From: Glaciecola amylolytica
Lineage (GTDB): Bacteria > Bacteroidota > Bacteroidia > Flavobacteriales_D > Crocinitomicaceae
Length of the DNA: 64,000 bases
Direction: 5' to 3'
Assembly: GCA_003856375.1 (NCBI GenBank)
Contig: CP034120.1
Coordinates: 1,550,001-1,614,000, forward strand
The translations under genes and the position numbers were made by a program. Positions 8,401 to 15,610 of the stretch are shown one piece after another; the first letter of the stretch is position 1, and every line of letters begins with the position of its first letter. The notes below the pieces were generated by a model. The model saw nothing but the letters and a program-made list of their open reading frames with translations, did no database searches and had not been told where the DNA came from.

Positions 8401-10163
8401 TTGATAGCATAAATGGAATCCATATCCATGAAGCAATCATCGTTTCGTTTGTGTTGAATCCAATAAGTTCCCGTAGCGCTAATCGTATTGATAATCGTGT
8501 GACTTCCGTCATACCAGGTGCTGGTGTAGCTCGGTCCGAAATGAGGAAAAGTCAAGGTATTGTAGAACAAATTTGCCTGATTACAGAAATGGACCGTATC
8601 GCCATTTGCGCTGACCGTTACATAATGATTGGCTTCTTCTGCATCGATATAACCGACCAGTGAATCTGTTGAAAACTGCGTGAAGAAGTTGTAAACTCCA
8701 TAATTGGAAGTTACATGATTGGTTAAGAACGAGTTCCGGCTTTGATCACCTGTCAGATAAATATGATAAGGCTCCAAACCAAAGTAAGGGGAGAAGGTGA
8801 AGTTGTCGTATCCCAATGCCGGAGTACCAACGGACCCGGGATTGAAATTCAAATCTTCCGTGTAGTTTCCGCAGATGATTGCCTGATCAGCTTGTTTGAC
8901 AGCTACTCCTTTGCCTTCATCGTCCTGCTTACTACCGAAATGTTTGATGTATGCACGTCCTCCTGTATTGGCGATTTTCAGTAAATACGGATCTTTGAAT
9001 CCAACGGAATTGAAAACCGATTCCGTGCTGTCCTGAACCTGGGATAAATCGCATTTGAAGTATCCCGTCACGAAGATGTTATTTCCCGGATCAATCGAAA
9101 GGGATCTTGCGGATAATTCATTATTGGATCCAAGGGTATTGCTCCAGATAAATTGCCCGGTATTGCTTGTTTTTAAAGCAAAAATCTGTTTATCGTAAGG
9201 ATTCTGAACACTGTTCGACCCGTTTTGATCGTAGAAAAGCATGTTTCCGAGGAAATCTCCCACAACAACCGGTTCGTTATTTAGATTTACTTCCACATCA
9301 TACGGCATAACATAACCTGCTTTCATTTGATGAAGAAACTGCACTTGTCCGGCAGGATTCAGTTTACAGAGAAAACCAACATTGATTCCGGTATTGACAT
9401 AGGTATTTGAGGCGAAATTCAGGGTGTTTGAAAATTGTCCCGTAAAGAAAATGTTGTTCTGGGCATCAACGGCTACTGAAAGTCCACGGTCATCGAGGTT
9501 TGCGGTTCCGATTAAAGACCAGATAGGAGTTCCGTTTGGATCGTATTTGGAAATAAACAAATCGAAGGAAGGACCGCCTGTATTCGGATCGGTTGTACTG
9601 GTGAACGTATTTGCTCCGATGGTTGCAGTTCCCTGGAAATCTCCGGTCAGAATCACATTATTCAGGTTATCGACAGTCAGTTTGTAGCCATTGTCTGGGC
9701 CAGTTCCTCCTTCTTTTCTTGCCCAGAGAACGTTTCCTGCAGGATCCAGTTTCAATACAAAAATATCCTTGGAATTTCCCGAAGAGGTTAAAGTAGTACT
9801 TCCGAAAGTGACTGTTCCGAAAAATTGCCCCGTCACAACAATATTCTGATCCGGACCAACAGCCAGATCAAGAGCGCGGTCTGCCAGAGGACCACCGAAT
9901 TGCTTGATCCAGAGAACGTTTCCTGTAGCGCTGTATTTTGCAATATAAGCATCGGTATTTCCTTGGGTAGAGGCGAGTGAATTGGTGGGGCTGAAAGAAG
10001 TTTGACCGGAGTAATAACCGGCTACGTATGATTCGTTGAGGTTATTTAATTCGATATCGTTCGCTTCATTGGTGGTCTGACTAAACGTACTGGCTCCCCA
10101 GGTCTGAGACCATGACAGCGGCACGGAAAAGCAGAGCAAACAGATAAAGAAGATTAGCTTCAT
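5454..10163 (-). CDS. Very large T9SS type B surface/secreted protein with SBBP-like propeller
   Basis: I start the protein at 10163, 40 residues inside the longest frame, because MKLIFFICLLCFSVPLSWSQ is a clear signal peptide; the product is 1569 residues. Residues of about 30-450 hold repeated units of the form GNVLW-(K/R)-GG-D---L-VD-NN-I-TG-F-GT, which are SBBP beta-propeller repeats. A long central part consists of Ig/PKD-like domains, many reading Y-W-NG----I-V---G-Y-V, as in adhesins. The end (last 85 residues) has IITPNGDGINDYF, NRWGNKMFE and WDGDKISDGVYFY, the gliding-motility-associated type B sorting domain. Such proteins cross the outer membrane by T9SS and stay on or leave the cell surface. 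A PorP/SprF-like gene lies nearby at 11534-12397, a known partnership for type B cargo. Confidence 0.9.
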   Translation of the reverse strand: MKLIFFICLLCFSVPLSWSQTWGASTFSQTTNEANDIELNNLNESYVAGYYSGQTSFSPTNSLASTQGNTDAYIAKYSATGNVLWIKQFGGPLADRALDLAVGPDQNIVVTGQFFGTVTFGSTTLTSSGNSKDIFVLKLDPAGNVLWARKEGGTGPDNGYKLTVDNLNNVILTGDFQGTATIGANTFTSTTDPNTGGPSFDLFISKYDPNGTPIWSLIGTANLDDRGLSVAVDAQNNIFFTGQFSNTLNFASNTYVNTGINVGFLCKLNPAGQVQFLHQMKAGYVMPYDVEVNLNNEPVVVGDFLGNMLFYDQNGSNSVQNPYDKQIFALKTSNTGQFIWSNTLGSNNELSARSLSIDPGNNIFVTGYFKCDLSQVQDSTESVFNSVGFKDPYLLKIANTGGRAYIKHFGSKQDDEGKGVAVKQADQAIICGNYTEDLNFNPGSVGTPALGYDNFTFSPYFGLEPYHIYLTGDQSRNSFLTNHVTSNYGVYNFFTQFSTDSLVGYIDAEEANHYVTVSANGDTVHFCNQANLFYNTLTFPHFGPSYTSTWYDGSHTIINTISATGTYWIQHKRNDDCFMDMDSIYAIKEPIPNLPLLTDDHGVNVMHPGPDYNNYHFCYPEGAIITFSNLDPGSTLTTIGNSVTFNGPGPHVLNQELQYYVQVMNQYCMNLGDFTFMHDMLAPPDSISLSIAMDTPVPTGDSIEICENTLIVFHGIDLIVNPNANFYPSVYPPIDTVIWTIDGTPHINFDTAATVFGTNTSGWHTVQIKVIKGYDNLCGLDTTVYTATRQFYIQVNPIPSWSTTISGGNVLCPGETEFLVADNPHPELHWSGSNILWNNGADSIEVNAPGWYNYAGLLVDTATGCSASLAFNHYVSVKVPPNIMSFPGDAVICPFDSLLMSVPNSFVNYLWVGPNGDTLSTTPNCYTTQVGSYTCQVTDAEGCVLVSPPFEVFQYSTPSLSASPNATICDNQMVDIQISYSGNATFLWNNGSTSDHITTNVSGIYIVQMTQCGVTVTDSIEIVNGTFTASISVSDSILCFGDTAVFTGSVPGASYEWINGEITGHTYATTNTGTYSAIVTNSFGCTAQTNAISVINVPGSAPPSIASPTICPGDNVSLSDNASNTLLWYDMDTTLIYTGTTVNLTNVQQDTSFLISFTTANATCGMSYSVVNVILSVPPGPINIIGDSNLCVNQDGVFFAVTTDNIEWFANGASLGSANPITIPFSTLNINPVFSIVLSNACFNTTQFDSVVIITPEALELSDDTVNVCFFDSEVVFLENNGLTSVTWSGNFGTIQNDNLTVHGNTTYTPITVTAIDQYGCATQSAVLIVNTSIYNITPDLNFPNYCPGTTGNITVNTTSDSVLWITPFGNSSSNPLTFTLSQQNSGNFYVRTWDDMGCAYIDTVLVPLAPVPNLDVLPDTVFCANDIYTFYFPNDGNTYYWTTYGNSTQIPITFDQQLILNVVTPDGCVGSDTLVVHAVDCDDELPNIITPNGDGINDYFIIDDAYSQLGNTLIIINRWGNKMFEASPYKNDWDGDKISDGVYFYLYYPNGIKDPGYVKHGFLHVFAK

Positions 10164-10625
10164 AGTAATGGTGTTACATTGGTTAAGACGATAAAAGGAA
10201 CGAAAAGTTGGTTGGCCCGGAAAATTGTTTTTCCGACCAAATAGGTAATTTCTCCTGTATGAAATGAAGCTTTTGTTGCTCAACTTTCTGTTATTAAATC
10301 CGTTACTTTGGAAAAAAGGAACCTAACAGTATTGAGTAGAGAGAGTGTTTTCAATAATCTTGGGGCAAGATAGTCATTCCGGTCTCAATAAAAAAAGGAA
10401 GTACCCGAAAAAAATACGTGATATGTTAATTAAAAGGGCGGTTTTTCTTGTCCGACAGAGGAGTGTAGATTTTCGGTCGGTTCGAGTACTGTAACGTAAT
10501 GAAGGTGTATCTGGAACGGCTGGAAAGATAAAGTTTTACAGATGTGTGTACAAATTACGAATTGCGCCCCGATAGCTATCGGGATGCGGATTGCGAATGA
10601 ATTTGACTTAATCGAAATGGGGATA
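10164..10625. other. 462-bp noncoding gap upstream of the large surface protein
   Basis: No convincing gene lies here. The part next to the large surface-protein gene should carry its promoter and leader, but I found no clean TAnnTTTG element on the minus strand. The part next to 10625 carries the 16-bp palindrome listed separately. A 67-codon minus-strand frame at 10430-10633 runs through the palindrome and has no protein-like composition. Confidence 0.6.
10568..10583. repeat. Perfect 16-bp palindrome
   Basis: CCCGATAGCTATCGGG is a perfect self-complementary sequence in the gap after the TPR-like gene's stop. It can fold on either strand. Short GC-rich palindromes of this kind are dispersed in many Bacteroidota genomes and may act as transcription end signals or REP-like elements; only one copy is in this window. 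Confidence 0.6.
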
Positions 10626-11456
10626 TCAATCAAAAAAATGATTTGAAAGGAGTTTTTCGGCTAATTCCTTTTTGGATTTCTCTTCGCTTAAACCGATTCG
10701 ATACTGTAAATTATTGTAAGTGAAAACTCCGTACGTTTTCTTGCCTTCGCTTACGATTGTCAATTTCCGGATGGCATCTTTTATGGAGCTTTTCACTTTG
10801 TTTATCTGATCTTTCCCGATCAGTTCAACCAGTTCTTCATTGACACTGGAATAGAAATCTACATTAGACAAGCTTTCATAATCCGGCTTCCGGAAACGAA
10901 CATCGGTATCGAGTGTTTTGGCTAACAAGACATAAATCGCGCTGTCTTGCTGGTTCATTTCCATGTAAATTCTGGATTTCCACATGGCTATCGACACGGC
11001 TCTTTTTTCGAATCCTGTTCCGCTGAAAGTTTCAAAAGGGTAGGTTGTTTCAGCTGAATCCAGGTATCGAACGGCTTGAGGAAATTCCTTTAGGGTTTGA
11101 TGTACCTGAACCATTTTCATACAGGCATTGTGATGATAATTGGCATAAGGTTCCATGATATCAGTTCCGGGTTCCAGATCATTCAATTTGGAACGCAGGA
11201 TTTTATTAAACCAGATTTTGGATTGATCAAATTGACCTAAAGATGCATATGCCAAAGGAATGTTATTGAAACATCTTCCATAGCAATTACTGGTGTCGGG
11301 CATGTTTTCCACAACATAGGTCATGAGTGTGATAGCGCTGTCGAGTTCTTTGTTTTGAAAATGACCGATGGCTTTTTCCAAATATACGCAAGGACCGTCC
11401 TGTGCGTTAGAACCAAATGAAATGAGTGTGCAGGCAGACAGGATGATTGATTTCAT
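10626..11456 (-). CDS. Secreted TPR-like protein
   Basis: The 276-residue product begins with a signal peptide (MKSIILSACTLISFGSNAQ) and continues as a mostly helical protein. Segments such as LEKAIGHFQNKELDSAITLM, AYASLGQFDQSKIWFNKIL, LKEFPQAVRYLDSAE and IYMEMNQQDSAIYVL have the spacing of tetratricopeptide repeats. The C-terminal 60 residues (VKSSIKDAIRKLTIVSEGKKTYG) are different and more polar. TPR proteins of this kind are common scaffold or binding proteins in the periplasm. It is transcribed away from the PorP/SprF-like gene (77-base gap). No specific role is recognised. Confidence 0.7.
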   Translation of the reverse strand: MKSIILSACTLISFGSNAQDGPCVYLEKAIGHFQNKELDSAITLMTYVVENMPDTSNCYGRCFNNIPLAYASLGQFDQSKIWFNKILRSKLNDLEPGTDIMEPYANYHHNACMKMVQVHQTLKEFPQAVRYLDSAETTYPFETFSGTGFEKRAVSIAMWKSRIYMEMNQQDSAIYVLLAKTLDTDVRFRKPDYESLSNVDFYSSVNEELVELIGKDQINKVKSSIKDAIRKLTIVSEGKKTYGVFTYNNLQYRIGLSEEKSKKELAEKLLSNHFFD

Positions 11457-11533
11457 GCTTTAAAATGTTGTTTAATCGAAAGCTAAATTAAAAAGTTTTT
11501 CCAAGTAGGAAAATAATCTGTTGAACAGCGGTT

Positions 11534-12397
11534 TCAGAATCGGTATCCGATCACGAAATCAAGATTCAAATCACTGTAAATGGCTGAGTGATCCAATGAT
11601 ACACCGGCCTGGAAATGTTTGAGGAAATTCCCGCGGATGCTGTAAATACTTCGAAGTTCCAGAATCCGGAGGGCATAAGAAATACTCACGACTTTGAATA
11701 AATTGATATTCAAACCCGCATCCAGATCGAAATCCCGTTCGGCATAAGCTAAAACAAATGGTGCCAATTCTACTTTCCGTTTGAAAAGCCCGAAGTTGTA
11801 GGAAAGATTTCCATAGATTTCCCTGCGGTCTTTGATGAAATCCATATCGTCAATTCTCACGGAGCTTGCAAAGAGGTTTTTCGCCGATGCTCCAACGGTA
11901 AGCCCTTTCCACTGATATTGAATTCCGAAATCGAGATCCGCATTGAATTTAAGTTTCGGAGTGCTTGAAGTTACACCTGCAAAATCGGACCAATCGAAGT
12001 TGTTGAAATTTAAGATTGCACGTGCTCCCAAGTTCAACCTGCTTGATTTTCCCCAGCGAAACATGCGTGTATAGCCCAGATAAACAATATTCCGGTTGTA
12101 ATAGGAATAACCGTCGTAGAGGTAGGACAGATGAAATGCATTTTTTTGATTCAGATTGTAAATATGATTGAAGTAGATATTTACCGGTTTTTGCCACACA
12201 TCGTCATTTTCTTCAGGAACGAACTTGTATTTTGCATACAGATCAAAAGAGGCATGGGCAGAAGTGTCTTCAATTCCTGCCGCTACGTTGTAGTAGTGCA
12301 TTTTTTGAAAATACATGTTCGGACGAAGTGTATTCTGAGCTTGAATCCCTGATGACAGAGCCACCAAAATCAAGGTAAGCGTATAAACTTTCTTCAT
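11534..12397 (-). CDS. PorP/SprF-like T9SS outer-membrane protein
   Basis: The 287-residue product has a signal peptide (MKKVYTLTLILVALSSGIQA) and about twelve amphipathic beta strands, ending in the aromatic residue expected of an outer-membrane barrel (VIGYRF). The early RPNMYFQKMHYYNVAAG replaces the usual NP-YLNPA-AG motif of PorP/SprF and keeps its layout. PorP/SprF proteins tether or export T9SS type B cargo, and the large type B protein at 5454-10163 is the obvious client. It starts 5 bases after the stop of the lipase-like gene, so the two are probably cotranscribed. Confidence 0.75.
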   Translation of the reverse strand: MKKVYTLTLILVALSSGIQAQNTLRPNMYFQKMHYYNVAAGIEDTSAHASFDLYAKYKFVPEENDDVWQKPVNIYFNHIYNLNQKNAFHLSYLYDGYSYYNRNIVYLGYTRMFRWGKSSRLNLGARAILNFNNFDWSDFAGVTSSTPKLKFNADLDFGIQYQWKGLTVGASAKNLFASSVRIDDMDFIKDRREIYGNLSYNFGLFKRKVELAPFVLAYAERDFDLDAGLNINLFKVVSISYALRILELRSIYSIRGNFLKHFQAGVSLDHSAIYSDLNLDFVIGYRF

Positions 12398-12402
12398 GAA
12401 TC

Positions 12403-13608
12403 TTATTTTAAGGCATTAAAGTCAGTCAGGGTATTCCGAACATAATTTTCAAGTTCCGAATCATGCGTTCCTCCCGGATAGGAATAAAGTGTGACATCTC
12501 CTCCGGCAGCAGTCAATCCGTTTTTTGCATCAACCGAATTCATATAATACACTGTATTGTCAGCATCTCCATGATGCAGAAAGACTTTTCCAACCGGATT
12601 CCAGCCATGAGAAAAGGTGTTGCGGTCAATGACCTGTACGAATTTGGTATCCGTTCCGTCCATGACATGTGCGATAAAGTATTCATGAAGAATTTCTGAA
12701 GGAACCTTGGAAGGAGTAAAAATAGCGGCCATCTGATTGGATACCGGATAGGAATACAATTGATCCGTAGGTCGTTTTAATTCCGGTGAAAATCTATTCA
12801 AACTGTAAACTCCCCAGGAAAATACTCCGCTGATAATCCCGACATCCTGATCTTTTTGGGCTAAAATTTCATCAATGAATCCTTTCATATTGTATGGGCC
12901 TGCCAAACCGGAACTCGCTGTAACAGTGAATTCGGAAGAATACTGTTCCTGAATGAATTTATGAGCAGAGAGGCAGGCTCCGCCGCCTTGTGACCAACCA
13001 CTGAGAAAAATCCGGTTATCGTATGAATATCCTTTTTCGGCAATAAAACTCTTGGCTGCCAGCAATCCGTCAATGTTTGCTTTAAAAAGCTCGTCATAAG
13101 CCAGATAGGGATGTTCTTTATCGCTGGTTAACCCAAATCCGATGTAATCCGGAAGAAAAACGGTGTATCCTGCGGATGCCCAAGCCAGAGCAATGTTCCG
13201 CGTTTCAAGGAAATGAGTGCCTTCCCCGGCATAATTGGAAGGAGTTTCCATTTTGGCAGAATAAAAATCTCCCAGATTCAGCGGAATGTGTGTGCCATGA
13301 AAGTATGCAATCAGATAGGTTGAATCCACATCGTCCGGCACAAACAGTAAACCTCTTGAATTGATTTGTTTTCCTTCGTAAACTGTGCGATAAGTAATGG
13401 AATAATACCTGACACCATGCACCACAATATTCTGTGCGTCGAACTTATCGATCTTTGCAGCAATTTCACTTGCCGTAATATGGCCGTTTGAACTCGATTC
13501 AATCAACGTGCCGCGATCTTTGTAATCCAACTCCGGTGTTTTTTTCTTACAGGATTGAATAGTCAGTAAGAAAGGAAGGCTCAAAAACAGAATGAAAAAT
13601 GACTTCAT
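12403..13608 (-). CDS. Lipase/esterase-like alpha/beta-hydrolase lipoprotein
   Basis: I start at 13608 (401 residues), ten codons inside the longest frame, because this gives a lipoprotein signal peptide ending in TIQSC (Cys20). Alpha/beta-hydrolase features are visible: oxyanion loop FHGTHIP (about 104-110), FLPDYIGFG, nucleophile elbow GWSQGG (Ser206), HHGDADNTV with the probable acid, and PGGTHDS with the probable histidine. The overall plan is that of secretory lipases or feruloyl-esterase-like hydrolases. It should sit in the cell envelope and cleave an ester; substrate unknown. The downstream PorP/SprF-like gene starts 5 bases after its stop. Confidence 0.8.
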   Translation of the reverse strand: MKSFFILFLSLPFLLTIQSCKKKTPELDYKDRGTLIESSSNGHITASEIAAKIDKFDAQNIVVHGVRYYSITYRTVYEGKQINSRGLLFVPDDVDSTYLIAYFHGTHIPLNLGDFYSAKMETPSNYAGEGTHFLETRNIALAWASAGYTVFLPDYIGFGLTSDKEHPYLAYDELFKANIDGLLAAKSFIAEKGYSYDNRIFLSGWSQGGGACLSAHKFIQEQYSSEFTVTASSGLAGPYNMKGFIDEILAQKDQDVGIISGVFSWGVYSLNRFSPELKRPTDQLYSYPVSNQMAAIFTPSKVPSEILHEYFIAHVMDGTDTKFVQVIDRNTFSHGWNPVGKVFLHHGDADNTVYYMNSVDAKNGLTAAGGDVTLYSYPGGTHDSELENYVRNTLTDFNALK

Positions 13609-13678
13609 ATGGAATAGTAATTCGAGTGAAGATAGCATTTCCGGGGTTCTTTTGCAACCTTTTATGCTTAAAGTAACG

Positions 13679-13732
13679 GTTTAAAAAGTTCAAAGAGATC
13701 AAAAGGTTTAAAAGGGGCGAAGAGGGTGAAAA
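13679..13732. repeat. Six degenerate 9-bp tandem units
   Basis: The stretch divides without gaps into GTTTAAAAA, GTTCAAAGA, GATCAAAAG, GTTTAAAAG, GGGCGAAGA and GGGTGAAAA, a 9-bp period with consensus GTTYAAARR. It lies between divergent genes. The last two units are weak, so the true array may be four units. Confidence 0.55.
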
Positions 13733-13909
13733 TTCCGGGTTGAAGAATCGGAGAGTGTATATCGTTGTTTTTTAACAAATTAGTTTATTTATCTTCTTTA
13801 GCCCGAATTCATTGGGTTTGTTTTATCAAATGATTGTTTCAATTCTTTTCTGTGAATAAAAATTTAGTTAAAATTTTGGAATTAGAAATCTAAAGCACGC
13901 ATAATGACG

Positions 13910-13917
13910 TACTTTTG
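13910..13917 (+). promoter_or_regulatory. -7 promoter element, decides the start of the next gene
   Basis: TACTTTTG fits the Bacteroidota -7 consensus TAnnTTTG. No TTTG lies at the usual distance upstream. The element ends only two bases before the first ATG at 13920, so that ATG would be at or before the transcript start. Translation therefore more likely begins at the ATG at 13944. Confidence 0.6.
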
Positions 13918-13943
13918 CGATGAATTTCAAAATTTCACCTCAA

Positions 13944-15005
13944 ATGCGTAAGAGAACAGGATTAGTTCAACTAACCTTATTGGTAAGCCTATTGCTTATT
14001 TTTACAACTTCCAAATCCGTTGCACAATGTGTCATTACTTCAACAAACGGCTATGTAGTTTCGGTATCTATTCAACCAAAATCTATTGCAGTTAGCACAA
14101 CAGATTGCCCCTGGGGATACAATTACAATGTTAATTTCGATTATAATATCAGCATCACAGGACCGAATGCTGCCGCAATGTATACGCTTCAGGCACGGAT
14201 TTACTGTGCAAATTCCGCGATGAACGGGGCATATTCTCTTCCGTTGAACGGAGGTATCGGTTCTGCTCAGACAACGACAAATCCAAGTGTTCCTCACAAT
14301 GGAACGGCATACGGTTACAATGCTCCTTATCCAAGTTGTAATAATGCAACTGTTGCAACATTGAATTGTACGACTGTTGATTTAGTGATCGAAGGACCCG
14401 GAATTCCGTATCGTGTCATTCATTGTAACAACATCGGTTCGGTATTGCCGGTTGAGTTTTTGTCTTTTGAAGGAGAGAAAAAGAACGACGGAAATTTGTT
14501 GTTCTGGCAGGTGCAATCTGAACAGCGGAATGATTATTTCACAATTGAAACAAGCCGCGATGGATTGAACTGGAAAGAACTGGCACAAGTGAAAGGTGCG
14601 ATCAATTCCACGGAATTAAAATCATATTCTTATCTGGATACTAAAAATACGCAAGGAGCAGTTTATTATAAATTGAGTCAGACGGATTTGGATGGTTCCA
14701 GAAACGAATTGTCTATCAGATACATTTCGTCCGAAGAAGCTGATTTCAGATTGTATCCGAATCCATCTGCAGATGGCCGCATTCATGTTTCATTTTCGGA
14801 TCATTCAGAAGCAAAATCTACGATCTCTTTAAGAAATGAAGTCGGGCAATTGGTTCATCAGGAAGATCTGGAGCCTGCATCAAAATCAGGGAAAGTAGCT
14901 TATTACAATTCGGATTTTTATTTGAATCAACCTGCAGGTGTTTACTTTGTGGAAGTGAGAAGCAATGATGATGTTGTTAATCGGTCGAAGCTGGTTATTC
15001 GTTAA
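13944..15005 (+). CDS. Secreted protein with T9SS type A sorting domain
   Basis: I choose the second ATG (353 residues) because the -7 element abuts the first, and because MRKRTGLVQLTLLVSLLLIF is the better signal peptide. The region after the signal is Cys- and Thr-rich with no known domain. About residue 160 starts LPVEFLSFEG, followed by LLFWQVQSEQRNDYFTIE, DGLNWKELAQV and YYKLSQTDLDG, a common beta-sandwich linker in T9SS cargo. The last 80 residues (FRLYPNPSADG, GVYFVEVRS, SKLVIR) form the type A sorting domain. The product is exported by T9SS, and this domain is normally removed at the surface. The function of the N-terminal part is unknown. Confidence 0.85.
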   Translation: MRKRTGLVQLTLLVSLLLIFTTSKSVAQCVITSTNGYVVSVSIQPKSIAVSTTDCPWGYNYNVNFDYNISITGPNAAAMYTLQARIYCANSAMNGAYSLPLNGGIGSAQTTTNPSVPHNGTAYGYNAPYPSCNNATVATLNCTTVDLVIEGPGIPYRVIHCNNIGSVLPVEFLSFEGEKKNDGNLLFWQVQSEQRNDYFTIETSRDGLNWKELAQVKGAINSTELKSYSYLDTKNTQGAVYYKLSQTDLDGSRNELSIRYISSEEADFRLYPNPSADGRIHVSFSDHSEAKSTISLRNEVGQLVHQEDLEPASKSGKVAYYNSDFYLNQPAGVYFVEVRSNDDVVNRSKLVIR

Positions 15006-15007
15006 TT

Positions 15008-15127
15008 GGATTTCAGGATTTTAGGACTTCAAGACTTCAGGACTTCAAGATTTCAGGACTTCAAGATTTCAGGACTTCAGGATTTTAGGATTTCATGACT
15101 TCTGGATTTTAGGGCTTTAAGATTTCG
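15008..15127. repeat. 8-bp tandem repeat, 15 units (satellite)
   Basis: The 120 bases split without gaps into 15 units of 8 bp, consensus RGAYTTYA (for example GGACTTCA, AGATTTCA, GGATTTTA). Most units differ from the next at one or two positions. The array fills the space right after the stop of the T9SS type A gene and before the convergent gene ending at 15179. The period is not a multiple of three, and no frame through it looks like a protein. Confidence 0.9.
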
Positions 15128-15178
15128 GGCAAGACTGATTGGTTTTCTTGTCAGGAAACTCTATAATTGATATCTGAT

Positions 15179-15535
15179 TCAAAGTGGGTAGCGCATTTCG
15201 GGCAGTCTGATGGTTCTGTGTGGCCAGGTGATTTCGAGTTCTTTTGTTTCGTTGTATCCAATCCACAGCGAATCGATCATGTAATCGTTAAATAATTTGT
15301 TTTTCAGAGTTATCCGATAAGTTCCCGGAAGAAAATCTGCCCGGTAAAAATTATTCCAGGATGCTGTTAAAGGAATGGTATCCTTGTTGGCAATGAGCAG
15401 AATGATTCCTTTAAACACTTCTCCTTTTTCATTGCGTATTTTCAATGCTAAATGAGCATTTCTGTCTTCTTCCTGAGAAAATGCACTGGAATAGGTGAAT
15501 GCCAGACAAAGAAACAGTAATTGAATTTGGTTCAT
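15179..15535 (-). CDS. Small secreted protein, carboxypeptidase-regulatory-like fold
   Basis: The 118-residue product has a signal peptide (about 1-20, ending AFSQ) and one beta-sandwich-like domain: LALKIRNEKGEVFKGIILLI, DTIPLTASWNNFYRADFLPGTYRITL, then a strand TKELEITW and a short Pro-ending tail. The 'PGTYRITL' turn is typical of CarboxypepD-reg/SpaA-like domains in Bacteroidota. A purine-rich AAGGAGG lies two bases before the ATG, too close for a normal Shine-Dalgarno site. The role is unknown; it stands alone between an 8-bp satellite and a divergent gene. Confidence 0.65.
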   Translation of the reverse strand: MNQIQLLFLCLAFTYSSAFSQEEDRNAHLALKIRNEKGEVFKGIILLIANKDTIPLTASWNNFYRADFLPGTYRITLKNKLFNDYMIDSLWIGYNETKELEITWPHRTIRLPEMRYPL

Positions 15536-15610
15536 TTCCTCCTTTTTCTTTTAAATGTTCACATCGAATAAATGTAAACGGTTCCGAACATATTTTTTAA
15601 TTTCGATTCC

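Larger units (their letters stand above)
13609..13943. other. 335-bp divergent gap between lipase-like and T9SS type A genes
   Basis: This gap should hold two divergent promoters. It contains a run of degenerate 9-bp units (13679-13732) and a -7 element for the plus-strand gene (13910-13917), both listed separately. The remaining AT-rich sequence shows no gene or stable hairpin. Confidence 0.6.

Noticed and set aside
10430-10633. 67-codon minus-strand frame in the 462-bp gap
   Set aside because: It runs through a 16-bp palindrome and has no conserved character or promoter.
15008-15127. Possible CRISPR array
   Set aside because: Units are 8 bp without spacers and no cas gene is near; it is a plain tandem repeat.
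15536-15545. Shine-Dalgarno site AAGGAGG before the gene at 15535
   Set aside because: It is only two bases from the ATG, and this lineage rarely uses such sites.
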